A stretch of 64,000 nt of DNA from an uncultured Muribaculum sp. GTDB taxonomy: Bacteria > Bacteroidota > Bacteroidia > Bacteroidales > Muribaculaceae. Under the pieces are notes generated by a model. The model made no database searches. It had not been told where the DNA came from and was given only the letters and a program-made list of their open reading frames with translations. The translations under genes were made by a program, and so were the position numbers. Location of the stretch: NCBI GenBank assembly GCA_910587665.1, contig CAJUMZ010000009.1, forward strand, positions 1 through 64,000, read 5' to 3'. Below, one piece after another: positions 52,142 through 62,900 of this stretch; within the stretch, counting starts at the first letter, position 1; each line of letters begins with the position of its first letter.

Positions 52142-52893
52142 TATACTGCTTTTCAGGAAACGGCAACTCAATGTATGTGGCGCGACAGCTCGCCGAGAGG
52201 CTCGGTGAGGAGGTCACTCGTATCGACAGGTCCTTTATCAACAATAAAGAGAATTGGTACGGTCGCCCCGGAGGGAGAACCATATGGGTATTTCCGGTTC
52301 ATTGCTGGGGAATGCCGGAACCGGTAAAACTGCTCATGGTCCTTATGAAAATAAAGGACTCGCGGCACTACATGGTGGCGACCTGCGGCGACGATATAGG
52401 GATGACCCACCGCCAGTGGCGCCTTTATGCCAAAGTACACAACTGGGATTGCGCGGCGGCATTTTCAGTGCAGATGCCCAACACCTACACGCTACTACCC
52501 GGATTTGATGTCGACAGTCCGGAAGTTGCCGGGCGGAAGCTCGCCGACGCACCGGCGCGCATAGACCATATCGCCGACCTTATCAAAGCCGGCTTCAGGG
52601 GTGATGATATAGTAAAAGGGGCGTTCCCGAGATTTAAAAGCAAAATACTCTATCCCCTGTATATGAAGTATGGCATAAAGCCGGATAGATTCAATTGCGA
52701 CACGCAGCTATGTATCGGCTGCGGCAAGTGTGTGGAGGCATGCCCGTCGGAAAACGTCGCAATAATAAAAGGACAACACTATTGGGGCGTAATGTGTACC
52801 CAGTGTCTCGCCTGCTATCATGTGTGTCCGGTGCATGCCATAAACTACGGCAAGTCCACGATCAGGAAAGGGCAATACCGCTGCGAGATCTGA
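52138..52893 (+). CDS. EFR1-type ferredoxin with flavodoxin-like N-domain
   Basis: 251 aa. The N-terminal domain is flavodoxin-like (MIYCFSGNGNSMYVARQLAERL). Two [4Fe-4S] clusters at the C-terminus have complete ligand sets, Cys192/195/198/202 and Cys220/223/226/230. It probably shuttles electrons between FMN and ferredoxin-linked enzymes in the cytoplasm. Its ATGA overlap with the DUF2027-Smr gene indicates co-translation, though a functional link is unknown. Confidence 0.88.
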   Translation: MIYCFSGNGNSMYVARQLAERLGEEVTRIDRSFINNKENWYGRPGGRTIWVFPVHCWGMPEPVKLLMVLMKIKDSRHYMVATCGDDIGMTHRQWRLYAKVHNWDCAAAFSVQMPNTYTLLPGFDVDSPEVAGRKLADAPARIDHIADLIKAGFRGDDIVKGAFPRFKSKILYPLYMKYGIKPDRFNCDTQLCIGCGKCVEACPSENVAIIKGQHYWGVMCTQCLACYHVCPVHAINYGKSTIRKGQYRCEI

Positions 52894-52897
52894 CAGG

Positions 52898-53674
52898 TCA
52901 ATCCATGCCGGACAATATCCCCTTCACCTCCGTAACCTTATCGAAAGCCGACTGATCGGGGCGGCAAGGCACAACCGAGGCATATCCACGGTCGGTCCAA
53001 TAAAGGTCTGTGTCGGGGCAGTCAGGCTCTTCGTTATGGAACTTGCCCGTCAGCCAATAGAAGGGCTTGCCATGAGGATCGGTGTATTCGGCATATTCTT
53101 CAGTCCAATAGCCTCTTGCCGCACGCACTACTTTTATCCCGCATACTTTCTCACACTTGGGAATATTCACGTTGAGACATATGTCGGAAGGCAGCCCCCG
53201 TTCGATTACGCGCGAAGTGATATGCCTTACAATCTCACCACAACATGATATATCAGCAGCCTGATCATGAGAGTGATAGGAGTAGCCGATAGAGGGAATA
53301 CCGAGCATACAGCCTTCAAGGACCGCGCCCATCGTGCCGGAATAGATTATAGAGTTGCCGGAATTTGACCCATGGTTGATGCCCGACAGAATCAGGTCAG
53401 GGCGACGCGGGACAATTGCGTGCATGCCAAGCTTCACGCAGTCAACCGGAGTGCCGTTGACCGAATACATACGCGCATCACCCAACATGCCACGGTCGGT
53501 TATCCGGAGCACCCTGTTGACCGAAATCGCCGACGATTGCCCGGAATGAGGCTCATCCGGGGCAATCACTACAATCTCCCCCATCTCCTTTACATATCCC
53601 ACAAGTTCACGGATGCCCGGCGCATCAATGCCGTCATCGTTGGTAATCAATATAAGTGGCTTTTGCTCATTCAT
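52898..53674 (-). CDS. surE: 5'/3'-nucleotidase SurE
   Basis: Metal-dependent phosphatase acting on nucleoside monophosphates, 258 aa. Asp13 and Asp14 (ITNDDGIDAPG), the Ser in HSGQSSAIS and the Asn in SGINHGSNSGNSIIYSGTMGAV form the metal site. It is convergent with the EFR1 gene, 4 bp apart, and lies 48 bp downstream of the AlbA_2 gene on the same strand. Confidence 0.96.
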   Translation of the reverse strand: MNEQKPLILITNDDGIDAPGIRELVGYVKEMGEIVVIAPDEPHSGQSSAISVNRVLRITDRGMLGDARMYSVNGTPVDCVKLGMHAIVPRRPDLILSGINHGSNSGNSIIYSGTMGAVLEGCMLGIPSIGYSYHSHDQAADISCCGEIVRHITSRVIERGLPSDICLNVNIPKCEKVCGIKVVRAARGYWTEEYAEYTDPHGKPFYWLTGKFHNEEPDCPDTDLYWTDRGYASVVPCRPDQSAFDKVTEVKGILSGMD

Positions 53675-53722
53675 CGTTATATCCGGTTAATACACTTTAT
53701 ATTAGACAAATTTTAATGCGTC

Positions 53723-55204
53723 TTATTCAATTATTTTATATTTCTGATTCTGACTATTTGGTTTATCAGGAATAGTCATTTGCAATCTGGTTCCAATAAA
53801 TGGAGCGACATATTTTTTTCGTACCCATTTTTTATCATTCACTCCAAGCATTTCTGCTATTTCAGAGATACCCCTTGCGATGCGACAAAATTCAAAAACC
53901 TTATCTTGGGGTGAAATGAGCCTTGACTTGGGGGGAATCTCATTCCGACTGGGGGTATCACTGGGGGTCTCTATGTTATTGACTGGGGGTTTCAAATCTA
54001 TTATCTCATTCGCTAATGATTGCTTGAACCATATTGTGAGATTAACGAACGGAGCAACCACTTTTATTTCAGGAGCAGGAAGTCCTTGCTCTTTACAACT
54101 CTCCATAATAAGTCCTATGCCACGCCCCCACGCCTCCATTGTACCCCGCCGATAGAAGACATTCGCAATGTTAGGGTTAGCAGGAATAGAGCCTATTTGA
54201 TCATCCACAAAGTTCTGCCATGTCATGCCAAGTGGAAACGCTCCCGGATTCTGAAACACAATGCGGTCATCATATATAGCCAAACTTGCAGTTGTATTTT
54301 CAATATTCCAAGAACGGTGACAAAGCATGTTAATTGTTGCTTCTTTTATAGCTTCGTATGGGACTGTCAACGTATCCTGTCGGAATTTACCATCCATCCT
54401 ACCTGACAGATTCAAATGCTTAAGACAAAAGTCCATCACGGCATCATATTGCTCAAACAAATTTCCTTCGCAAACAGTCTGATCCCGGAATATCCTTTTA
54501 TCGGTTCCTTCAAAACGAGCCAAACGAATTTTACATTGAGAGTGAAGTAACGCAGGTTCTTTACCAAACAATACATTCGCCGCGTTCAATATCATTCCAT
54601 CCTTTCTTGCAACTCCAAGTTTTATCATAATTTTTGTAGGATCTTGAAGTGTCATTGCCGAAGCATGAATTCGTCTTGAACCTATACCATCATGCAGCGT
54701 CTGGTACAATAGCTCTGAATCAATCTCTTCAACGGTTATGTCCGGGTTGGGGGTATTCTCCCAACTAAATCTCTGTGGATTACTGAGTTTCAGGCGCTCC
54801 TCATACATCTGTCTCGGCATCAATGCCGTTGTACTTTCTACTTTATAGAATGCCCTACCATCAAATGAGTACGGGCCATTCTTAAAATTATTGGAATCAA
54901 AATAAATAGCAACAACGTAAAATCCCGGCTTATCAGGTAACTCTATATACTTCACGTCCACATCAATAGCAGGCTCTATTTTACGGAGCGCATTGCCAAT
55001 TTCCCGTCGAGTATTGTCAGTAACATTCTGCCCGTCAATCTTCAATGACGGTGCTATCCCAAACATCAACCAGCCTCCATCGGAATTAAGAAAGGCACAT
55101 GCAGTCTCTAAGCCCTTATATAACTCTCCTGTAGTTTTCTTTAACTCCAAAGTTCGGGTTTCATCTCTGGCTATCAGTTTCTTTATGTCATCAATAGTCA
55201 TCAT
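53723..55204 (-). CDS. AlbA_2 domain ATP-binding regulator-like protein
   Basis: 493 aa. An AlbA_2/Schlafen-type N-terminal domain (about 5-140: ETRTLELKKTTGELYKGLETACAFLNSDGGWLMFGI) is followed by a GHKL-like HATPase_c_4 region (about 280-400: YEAIKEATINMLCHRSW, DDRIVFQNPGAFP, RGTMEAWGRGIGLIMESCKE). A Pro/Ser-rich linker and a C-terminal winged-helix-like segment (SEIAEMLGVNDKKWVRKKYVAPFI) complete it. These proteins are putative transcriptional regulators, often accessory or defence-associated. The gene is visibly AT-richer than its neighbours. Met1 and Met2 are both ATG. A -7 box TATCTTTG (55292-55299, minus strand) lies upstream without a good -33. Confidence 0.88.
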   Translation of the reverse strand: MMTIDDIKKLIARDETRTLELKKTTGELYKGLETACAFLNSDGGWLMFGIAPSLKIDGQNVTDNTRREIGNALRKIEPAIDVDVKYIELPDKPGFYVVAIYFDSNNFKNGPYSFDGRAFYKVESTTALMPRQMYEERLKLSNPQRFSWENTPNPDITVEEIDSELLYQTLHDGIGSRRIHASAMTLQDPTKIMIKLGVARKDGMILNAANVLFGKEPALLHSQCKIRLARFEGTDKRIFRDQTVCEGNLFEQYDAVMDFCLKHLNLSGRMDGKFRQDTLTVPYEAIKEATINMLCHRSWNIENTTASLAIYDDRIVFQNPGAFPLGMTWQNFVDDQIGSIPANPNIANVFYRRGTMEAWGRGIGLIMESCKEQGLPAPEIKVVAPFVNLTIWFKQSLANEIIDLKPPVNNIETPSDTPSRNEIPPKSRLISPQDKVFEFCRIARGISEIAEMLGVNDKKWVRKKYVAPFIGTRLQMTIPDKPNSQNQKYKIIE

Positions 55205-55428
55205 TTCAATATTCCTTCTTCTTTACTTTCTATCTGGAATATCCGGAATTCAACTGTGCTATTATCTAAAGTCTTTTGTTATGAGTATTTGCAAAGATAG
55301 TGTTTTGGTTTTGGATATTGTGGATTTAAGCAGATAAATTTGATGCGTTTATTAACATAAACGGGCAGTTATCAACATTTAACGCAAAATGAGGTTGGAT
55401 GATGCGATGTATTTTAAATATAAATAGT

Positions 55429-55436
55429 TATCTTTG
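55429..55436 (+). promoter_or_regulatory. -7 element of the parAB cluster
   Basis: TATCTTTG 21 bp before the parA start codon fits TAnnTTTG; no clear -33 TTTG at 19-21 bp. The rest of the 55205-55457 gap is AT-rich and otherwise featureless. Confidence 0.5.
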
Positions 55437-55457
55437 CGTAGTCAATTGTAACTGCTT

Positions 55458-56243
55458 ATGGGTAAAATTATTGCAATCGCCAATCAGAAGGGCGGAGTAG
55501 GAAAGACGACAACCACCATAAACCTTGCGGCATCCCTCGCCAGCCAAGGCAAGAAAGTGCTCATCATTGACGCCGACCCGCAGGCCAACGCCACATCGGG
55601 CTACGGAATAGATCCGCGCACTATGACATCGTCGATCTACGAATGTCTTGTCGACGATTATCCTGTCGACGGCTCGCAGGTAGCCACCTGTGTGGAGGGA
55701 CTCGACCTCGTGGGCTCGCGTATCGACCTTGCCGGAGCGGAGCTTGAACTTGTCAACAAGCCCAACAGGGAGAGGGTGCTGCTGAATGTGCTTTCCCCTA
55801 TTGCAGGAAAATATGATTATATCCTCATCGACTGTTCCCCGTCGCTCGGACTTATCACGGTCAACGCTCTCACCGCCGCCGATTCGGTCATTATCCCCGT
55901 ACAGGCTGAATATTTTGCACTCGAAGGCATCAGCAAGCTGCTCAACACCATACGCATCATCAAGTCAAAGCTAAACCCCCATCTTGAAATCGAGGGATTC
56001 CTGCTGACAATGTATGACGCGCGCCTGCGCCTTGCCAACCAGATCTACGAGGAGTTGAAGGGACATTTCGGCGACATGGTGTTCAACACCGTGATCCCGC
56101 GCAACATACGATTGAGCGAAGCACCGTCACACGGACTTCCCGCCCTGCTCTACGATCCGGAAAGCCGCGGCGCGACAAGCCACACCATGCTCGCAAAAGA
56201 GCTTATAGCCAAGCACCGCCGTGCGACAGCACATGCCGAATAA
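55458..56243 (+). CDS. parA: Chromosome-partitioning ATPase ParA (Soj)
   Basis: Walker-type ATPase that positions ParB-bound origins, 261 aa. The deviant Walker A KGGVGKTT spans 11-18, with the second lysine at position 11; Walker A' is DADPQANAT and Walker B YILIDCSPSLGLI. It lacks an N-terminal DNA-binding domain, as in the short chromosomal type. parB follows 27 nt later. Confidence 0.97.
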   Translation: MGKIIAIANQKGGVGKTTTTINLAASLASQGKKVLIIDADPQANATSGYGIDPRTMTSSIYECLVDDYPVDGSQVATCVEGLDLVGSRIDLAGAELELVNKPNRERVLLNVLSPIAGKYDYILIDCSPSLGLITVNALTAADSVIIPVQAEYFALEGISKLLNTIRIIKSKLNPHLEIEGFLLTMYDARLRLANQIYEELKGHFGDMVFNTVIPRNIRLSEAPSHGLPALLYDPESRGATSHTMLAKELIAKHRRATAHAE

Positions 56244-56270
56244 CCACTAAAACTCTCTAAACGACAAACC

Positions 56271-57167
56271 ATGGCTCCCAATAAACGTAACGCACTCGGC
56301 AGAGGCCTTGACTCGCTTATCCCGATGGATGACGTGCCCGCACGCGGCTCATCGGCTATCAACGACATAGATCTCAACTACATATCGCCCAATCCCGACC
56401 AGCCACGTACAACATTTGACGAAGAGGCTCTCGACGAGCTTGCGTCATCAATACGCGAACTCGGCATAATCCAGCCCCTGTCGCTGCGCAAGACCGGTGA
56501 AAATACATATCAGATCATCGCCGGCGAGCGACGCTACCGCGCCGCCCTGCGCGCCGGGCTGACTTCCGTGCCCGCTTACATCCGCACGGCAAATGACAGC
56601 GAGCTTACGGAGATGGCCCTTATCGAGAATATCCAGCGTGAGGATCTCAACGCCATTGAAATAGCGCTTACGTTCAAGAAGCTTATCGACCAGTATAATC
56701 TCACCCAGGAGCGGCTGAGCGAACGTATCGGCAAAAAGCGCGCCACGATAGCCAACTTCCTGCGCCTGCTCAAACTTCCGGCAGAGGTGCAGCTCGGACT
56801 TCGTGACAAGCGTGTGGACATGGGTCATGCCCGTGCGCTGCTCACCATCAACCAACCGTCGCTACAGCTCAAGCTTTATAACGAAATCATCAAGCACGGG
56901 CTTTCCGTGAGAAAGGTCGAAGAGCTCGCCAAGGCCTATCAGCTTGCCGCCGAAAGCGGCAAAGAGCCGGAAAAGCCCAAGGCAACCACGATGACCAACC
57001 GTGATTTCGACCTTCTGAAAAAGCATCTATCAGCCTCGTTCCGCACCAAGGTACAGTTTACCTGCAACCCTCAAGGAAAGGGAAAAATCACCTTCCCTTT
57101 CAAAAATGAGGAGGAACTTGTGCAATTAATTGCTATCTTTGATACCATAAAGCATTCCGAAGGCTGA
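56271..57167 (+). CDS. parB: Chromosome-partitioning protein ParB (Spo0J)
   Basis: CTP-dependent DNA-clamp protein that spreads from parS, 298 aa. Motifs: the CTPase box GERRYR (85-90) and ENIQREDLN (119-127), and a central helix-turn-helix (LTQERLSERIGKKRATIANFLRLLKLP). The C-terminal dimerisation segment ends with a beta-rich FRTKVQFTCNPQGKGKITFPF. I found no parS palindrome in the window. Confidence 0.97.
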   Translation: MAPNKRNALGRGLDSLIPMDDVPARGSSAINDIDLNYISPNPDQPRTTFDEEALDELASSIRELGIIQPLSLRKTGENTYQIIAGERRYRAALRAGLTSVPAYIRTANDSELTEMALIENIQREDLNAIEIALTFKKLIDQYNLTQERLSERIGKKRATIANFLRLLKLPAEVQLGLRDKRVDMGHARALLTINQPSLQLKLYNEIIKHGLSVRKVEELAKAYQLAAESGKEPEKPKATTMTNRDFDLLKKHLSASFRTKVQFTCNPQGKGKITFPFKNEEELVQLIAIFDTIKHSEG

Positions 57168-57241
57168 CGGATGTCGGTCACGGAACGGCTTGTTTTGCTG
57201 TAAAATATCGCGCGGTCCACTATGGATCAGCCAGTTATACA

Positions 57242-58201
57242 ATGAAGAAAGTAAAAGGAAACGGTGACATATCCAATGTTGATTTCGCGACACGAGTTGT
57301 GATTTCCATGCTTGCGCTCGTAATAGCCTTCCCTTTTAACATTTTTTCAGCTATTCACAACTATTCCGAATTCGGGTCACCTGACCCGACATCCGCGCCA
57401 CAGGATTTCGGCACTCTTCTTGCCGCCGGACAGCTGCCCGACACTGATGACAGCGCAGCCGTCGCCGACTCGACCGCAACACTCAGCCGACTTGCACCGG
57501 AAGCACTTGACGCCTTCCCCGACTCGATCTACCTGTCGATACCGAAGGACACGCCCGCTGAAGTTGTCGGTGACTCAATCGCGATTGAAGGCGACAGTAT
57601 AGTCACCACTGTGATAGGAGAAGTGCCTGTCGATACAGCGACCCAACAGTCGACCGACAGCATCATGAGGGTCGAGGACTTTGATCCCGACTATCAGGTA
57701 AGACCATTCAATCCCAACCCCACGCGTGCCGTATGGCTCTCGGCCCTGTGTCCGGGTGTCGGTCAGCTATATAACCGCCGCTATTGGAAACTCCCTATCG
57801 TGATAGGCGGCTTCATGGGTCTTGCCTATGCGACCGACTGGAACAACCGTATGCTTGACGACTACACGCAGGCCTACCGTGACCTGATGGACAATGACCC
57901 GTCGACCGACAGCTACATGGATTTTTATCCGCCCGGCACAAAGGAAGAAAGCCTTAACCGCACATGGCTTGAAAAGACATTCAAGTCAAAGAAAGATTTT
58001 TACCGCCGCAACCGTGACCTCTGCATAATCTGTATGATAGGGGTCTACCTCATAGCGATGGTCGATGCCTATGTCGACGCGTCGCTCGCCCATTTCGACA
58101 TATCCCCCGACCTGTCAATGGAGGTGCACCCGACAGTGATCAAGGACACAAAAATGGCAAGCAAGCCCGGAATCGGACTTCAGTGGGCACTTAACTTTTA
58201 A
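57242..58201 (+). CDS. DUF5683 domain membrane protein
   Basis: 319 aa. A hydrophobic N-terminal segment (about 17-42) is followed by an acidic, low-complexity periplasmic or linker region (about 50-140). The DUF5683 core follows from about 155 (NPNPTRAVWLSALCPGVGQLYNRRYWKLPIVIGGFMGLAYATDWNN) with two or three more hydrophobic segments. In Bacteroidota this family sits next to parB and an MltD-like transglycosylase, as here; its role is unknown. Confidence 0.88.
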   Translation: MKKVKGNGDISNVDFATRVVISMLALVIAFPFNIFSAIHNYSEFGSPDPTSAPQDFGTLLAAGQLPDTDDSAAVADSTATLSRLAPEALDAFPDSIYLSIPKDTPAEVVGDSIAIEGDSIVTTVIGEVPVDTATQQSTDSIMRVEDFDPDYQVRPFNPNPTRAVWLSALCPGVGQLYNRRYWKLPIVIGGFMGLAYATDWNNRMLDDYTQAYRDLMDNDPSTDSYMDFYPPGTKEESLNRTWLEKTFKSKKDFYRRNRDLCIICMIGVYLIAMVDAYVDASLAHFDISPDLSMEVHPTVIKDTKMASKPGIGLQWALNF

Positions 58202-58231
58202 GCATTTTTCTCTCTTAAAAAATACCGGTCA

Positions 58232-59875
58232 ATGAAAATATTAGCAACTCTCTTTCTTGCAGGATGTACGGCAATCGCCGCCGTTGCAGCACCCTCAATA
58301 CTTACACTCAAGCAATCAATCACCGACAACTCGATCATTTATCCGGAAAGCTTTGAGACCGATACCCACAAGATGATGCAGAACTGGTATCTGCAAAACT
58401 ACATGGTGCTCAACACCAACTATTCAAAGGTGCCGGTGATCGACGCTTCCGATGAAGTGTATATCAAGCGACTGAGCCAGATGCCCACCGTAATCGAGAT
58501 GCCTTACAACCAGATTGTGCGCTCTTATATAAATATGTACACCCAGCGCCGGCGTGAGCTTGTAGAAAGCATGCTCGGCATGAGCCTTTATTATATGCCC
58601 ATATTCGAGCAGGCGCTTGAACGCCACGGACTGCCGTTGGAACTGCGTTACCTGCCCGTGATAGAATCGGCGTTGAATCCCGACGCGGTGTCACGCGTGG
58701 GCGCCACAGGACTATGGCAATTCATGCTACCGACCGCCCGCGGTCTCGGACTTGAGATCAACTCGCTTGTAGACGAGCGTCGCGACCCCTACGCGTCGTC
58801 GGAGGCAGCCGCCACTTATCTCAAGCAGCTATATAATATGTATAATGACTGGTCGCTCGCCATTGCCGCCTATAATTGCGGCCCGGGCAACGTCAACAAG
58901 GCGCTCCGACGCGCCGGTGGCGAAAACAAAGATTTCTGGAGCATCTACTACTTCCTGCCACAGGAGACACGCGGATATGTGCCCGCATTCATCGCCGCCA
59001 ACTACGTGATGACATACTATAACCAGCACAACATCAGCCCGGCTCTCGCAAAGCGCCCTATCATCACCGACTCGGTGCACATCAACAAGCGCGTACACTT
59101 CAACCAGGTTGCCGCCGTGCTCGACATCCCGGTAGAAGAGCTTCGCGTGCTTAACCCGCAATACCGCAAGGATATAATCCCCGGCGACATACGCCCCTAT
59201 TCACTCGTGTTGCCCTCCATGCAGGTCTACAGCTATATAATGAGCGAGGACAGCATTGTGAGTCATGACGCCAACCTGTATGCACAGCGCACAGTGGTAG
59301 AGCCTACCCCGCTCGACTATATAGATCCCAACATGGAGTACACCACCAAGCTCGTCGTGAAAAAGCACAAGGTGAGACGCGGTGAGACACTCTCCAAGAT
59401 TGCATCAAAATATGGTGTCACGGTTGCAGAGCTAAAGAAGTGGAACGGTCTGAGGAAAAACAGCATTGCCCGCGGAAAAGTGCTCAAGATCAACACATAT
59501 CAGCGCGTAGCCACAGGCAAGAAGAAAAATGTCGAGGCACAGCAGAGTGCAGAGCTTGCCCAAGTGGCTGACAGCGCGGCAATAACAGCGGTCACCGACT
59601 CCGCAAATATAGCGGCCAAGGAGGTGGCGGCAGCTCCCGTCACCGAGGCAAAAGCGACTCCGAAAGTGAACGATACCGCAAAGGCAAAAGAGAAGCCCAA
59701 GGCAAAGCCCGCACCCAAGCAAAGCTACAGATACCACACGGTAAAACGTGGCGAAAGCCTGTCGACCATAGCCCGACGCTACAAGGGCGTGACCATAGCC
59801 GACATCCAGCGTGCCAACAGCATAAAAGGCACCAATATACGCGCCGGACAAAAACTGAAAATTCCACATATCTGA
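58232..59875 (+). CDS. MltD-like lytic transglycosylase with LysM repeats
   Basis: Cleaves peptidoglycan glycan strands, 547 aa. Signal sequence with Cys12 possible as lipidation site (MKILATLFLAGCTA). The SLT domain spans about 118-235, with catalytic Glu145 (YLPVIESALNP), then GATGLWQFMLPTARGLGL and AYNCGPGNV. Two LysM domains follow (about 375-420, KHKVRRGETLSKIASKYGV, and 501-547, YHTVKRGESLSTIARRYKG). An Ala/Lys/Pro linker lies between them. It follows the DUF5683 gene by 30 nt. Confidence 0.94.
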   Translation: MKILATLFLAGCTAIAAVAAPSILTLKQSITDNSIIYPESFETDTHKMMQNWYLQNYMVLNTNYSKVPVIDASDEVYIKRLSQMPTVIEMPYNQIVRSYINMYTQRRRELVESMLGMSLYYMPIFEQALERHGLPLELRYLPVIESALNPDAVSRVGATGLWQFMLPTARGLGLEINSLVDERRDPYASSEAAATYLKQLYNMYNDWSLAIAAYNCGPGNVNKALRRAGGENKDFWSIYYFLPQETRGYVPAFIAANYVMTYYNQHNISPALAKRPIITDSVHINKRVHFNQVAAVLDIPVEELRVLNPQYRKDIIPGDIRPYSLVLPSMQVYSYIMSEDSIVSHDANLYAQRTVVEPTPLDYIDPNMEYTTKLVVKKHKVRRGETLSKIASKYGVTVAELKKWNGLRKNSIARGKVLKINTYQRVATGKKKNVEAQQSAELAQVADSAAITAVTDSANIAAKEVAAAPVTEAKATPKVNDTAKAKEKPKAKPAPKQSYRYHTVKRGESLSTIARRYKGVTIADIQRANSIKGTNIRAGQKLKIPHI

Positions 59876-59906
59876 TCCCCGATCAGCGATAAACCACATA
59901 ACCAGC

Positions 59907-62900
59907 ATGAAAAAAGTATATTTGTCTATCATAACCGCCCTGACGGCATTAAGCGCGTCAGCAACCACCCCGCTTTGGCTGCGTGACGTAAAGATCTCTC
60001 CCGACGGCAACAGTATAGCTTTCACCTACAAGGGTGACATATATAAGGTAAGCGCGACAGGCGGCACAGCCACAAGGCTTACCACTGCCCCGTCGATAGA
60101 GTCGGAGCCGATATGGTCGCCCGACGGAAAGACAATCGCATTTGCCAGCGACCGTAACGGCGGCCAGGATATATACCTTATGGCGGCTGACGGCGGAAAT
60201 CTGCGTCGTCTCACATACCATTCGGCGACAGAGACACCAGAGGCATTCACTCCCGACGGCAAATATGTGGTATATTCCGCAGCCATCCAGGACCCTGCCG
60301 AAAGTGTACTCTTCCCGTCAAGCAGGCTCACCGAGCTTTATCGTGTCCCTATCGAGGGTGGGAGACCGGAGATGATCCTCGCGTCGCCCACGCAATCGGT
60401 AAGCTACTTGCCTGATGGAAAGAGCTTCCTGTATCAGGATCAGAAAGGATTTGAAGACCAGTGGCGCAAACACCATACATCGTCGGTGACACGCGACCTC
60501 TGGATCTACGACACAGAGACCGGCAAGCACCGCAACCTCACTTCGCGCCCTGGCGAGGACCGCAACCCAGTTATGTCGCCAGACGGCAAGACAATGTATT
60601 TCCTGAGCGAGCGCGACGGCAAAACATTCAACGTATATTCCCTCCCGATTGAAAATCCTTCGGCGGCAAAACAGCTGACATCATTTACCGTACACCCCGT
60701 GCGCTTCCTGTCACGCGGCAACAACGGCAAGATTGCGTTCACCTACGACGGCGAGATTTACACCATGACCGACGGCACAGCTCCCTCCAAACTTGCCATC
60801 GACATAATCGACAATGACGAAAACATCATCCGGAAGAGATCGGTCAGCAGCTCCGACGATGCGACAGTTTCGCCCGACGGGAAGCAGATAGCGTTTACCG
60901 ACCGGGGCGAACTTTTCGTCACATCGGTCGACTACAAGACAACGAAACAGATCACCCGAACCCCCGCAGCAGAATCGCAAATCACCTGGGCACCGGGCAA
61001 CCGCGCTATCGTATATGTCAGTGAGCGCGACGGGCATCCCAACCTTTACCGCGCCATGCTCGACCGCGACGATGACCTCAATTTTCCGAATGCCACGGTA
61101 ATAGATGAACACCGGTTATTACCTGCCGACAGCGTTGAGCGCACTTATCCAAAATATTCGCCCGACGGTACCGAGCTCGCCTTTATCGCCGACCGCAACA
61201 AGCTGATGGTGATGGACATCGCGACAAAGAAAGTGCGTCAGATCACCGACGGCTCCACTTATGCCGAGCGTAACGGAGGATTTGAATACTCATGGTCGCC
61301 CGACGGGAAATGGATCGTCATGGAGCTGACCAACAACGGTCATGAGCCTTATTGCGACATCGCCATCGTCAACACCACCGGCACCCCGAAGATCACCAAT
61401 ATCACAATGTCGTCATACTTCGACATGCAGCCCAAGTGGGCACTCGACGGCAACGCCATCGCGTTCATTTCCGACCGCTATGGCATGCGCAACCACGCTT
61501 CATGGGGCTCGCTCAACGATGTGATGCTTGTGTTTCTCAATCAGGATGCCCACGACAGATACGTTCTCTCAAAAGAAGATTACGAGCTTCGCAAAGAGCT
61601 TGAAAAGCAGCAGAAAGAACGTAAGCAGAAAAGCGACGGCAAGAAAAAGGATAAGAAAGGAAAGAAAGACTCCGATGCCGATGATGATGCCGACGAGGAT
61701 ATCAAGGATATCGTCGTAGAGCTCGACGGCATACGCGACCGCATTGTGCGCGTGACACCCAATTCCTCCGATATCGCCGACTTCCTCATCACGAAAGACG
61801 GGGAGGAGCTGTATTACCTTTCGGCATTCGAGCAGGGTTACGACCTTTGGTCGATGAACCTGCGCAAAAAGGATGCCGGAATTGTCGACAAACTCGACGC
61901 CGGAATGCTTTCGCTGGAGACAGACAAGGATGGCGACAATCTGTTCCTGCTCGGTACCGGCAAACTGTCGAAGATGAACTTTTCAAGCAAAAGCATCAAG
62001 CCGATCACCTATTCGGCACGCATGGACATTGACCCCGCCGCAGAGCGTGAATACATGTTTGACTACGTGAAGCGCGAGGCAAAGCAGCGTTTCTACACGG
62101 TCGACATGCACGGCGTAGACTGGGAGGCGATGACATCGGCTTACCGCCGCTTCCTTCCGCACATAAACAACAACCACGATTTCGCGGAGCTTCTAAGCGA
62201 ACTCCTCGGAGAGCTGAACGCATCGCATACCGGCGGCAGATATTATGGCGACGGAGCGGTGGATCGCACTGCGTCGCTCGGACTCATCTACGACTGGACC
62301 TACACGGGTCCCGGACTGAAAGTGAGCGAGGTGGTTGAAGGAGGTCCGTTTGACAACGCGTCAAGCGACATAACCGCAGGCTCGATTGTGGAAAAGATCA
62401 ACGGCAATGAAATCGGGGAGAAAGCCGATTTCACCTCCCTGTTCAATAATCTCCGAGGTAAAAAGACCCTCGTAGCCCTATATGACCCCGCCGCCGGAAA
62501 GCGCTGGGAGGAAGTTGTGCTGCCCGTCAGCACAGGCGAAATGAGCGACCTGCTATACAAGCGATGGGTCAAACGCCGGGAGGCGGATGTTGACCGCTGG
62601 TCCAACGGTCGACTCGGCTATGTGCATATCGAGTCGATGGATGATGCAAGCTACCGCACAATCTACACCGACCTGCTCGGAAAATATGTCGACAAGGAAG
62701 GCATCGTGATCGATACGCGCTGGAATGGCGGCGGCCGACTCCACGAAGATATCGAGGTGCTGTTCAGCGGCGACAAGTATCTCACTCAGGTAATCAGGGG
62801 CGTTGATGTATGTGACATGCCGAGCCGCCGCTGGAACAAGCCCAGTATCATGGTGCAGTGTGAGGCAAACTACAGTAACGCTCACGGCACTCCATGGGTA

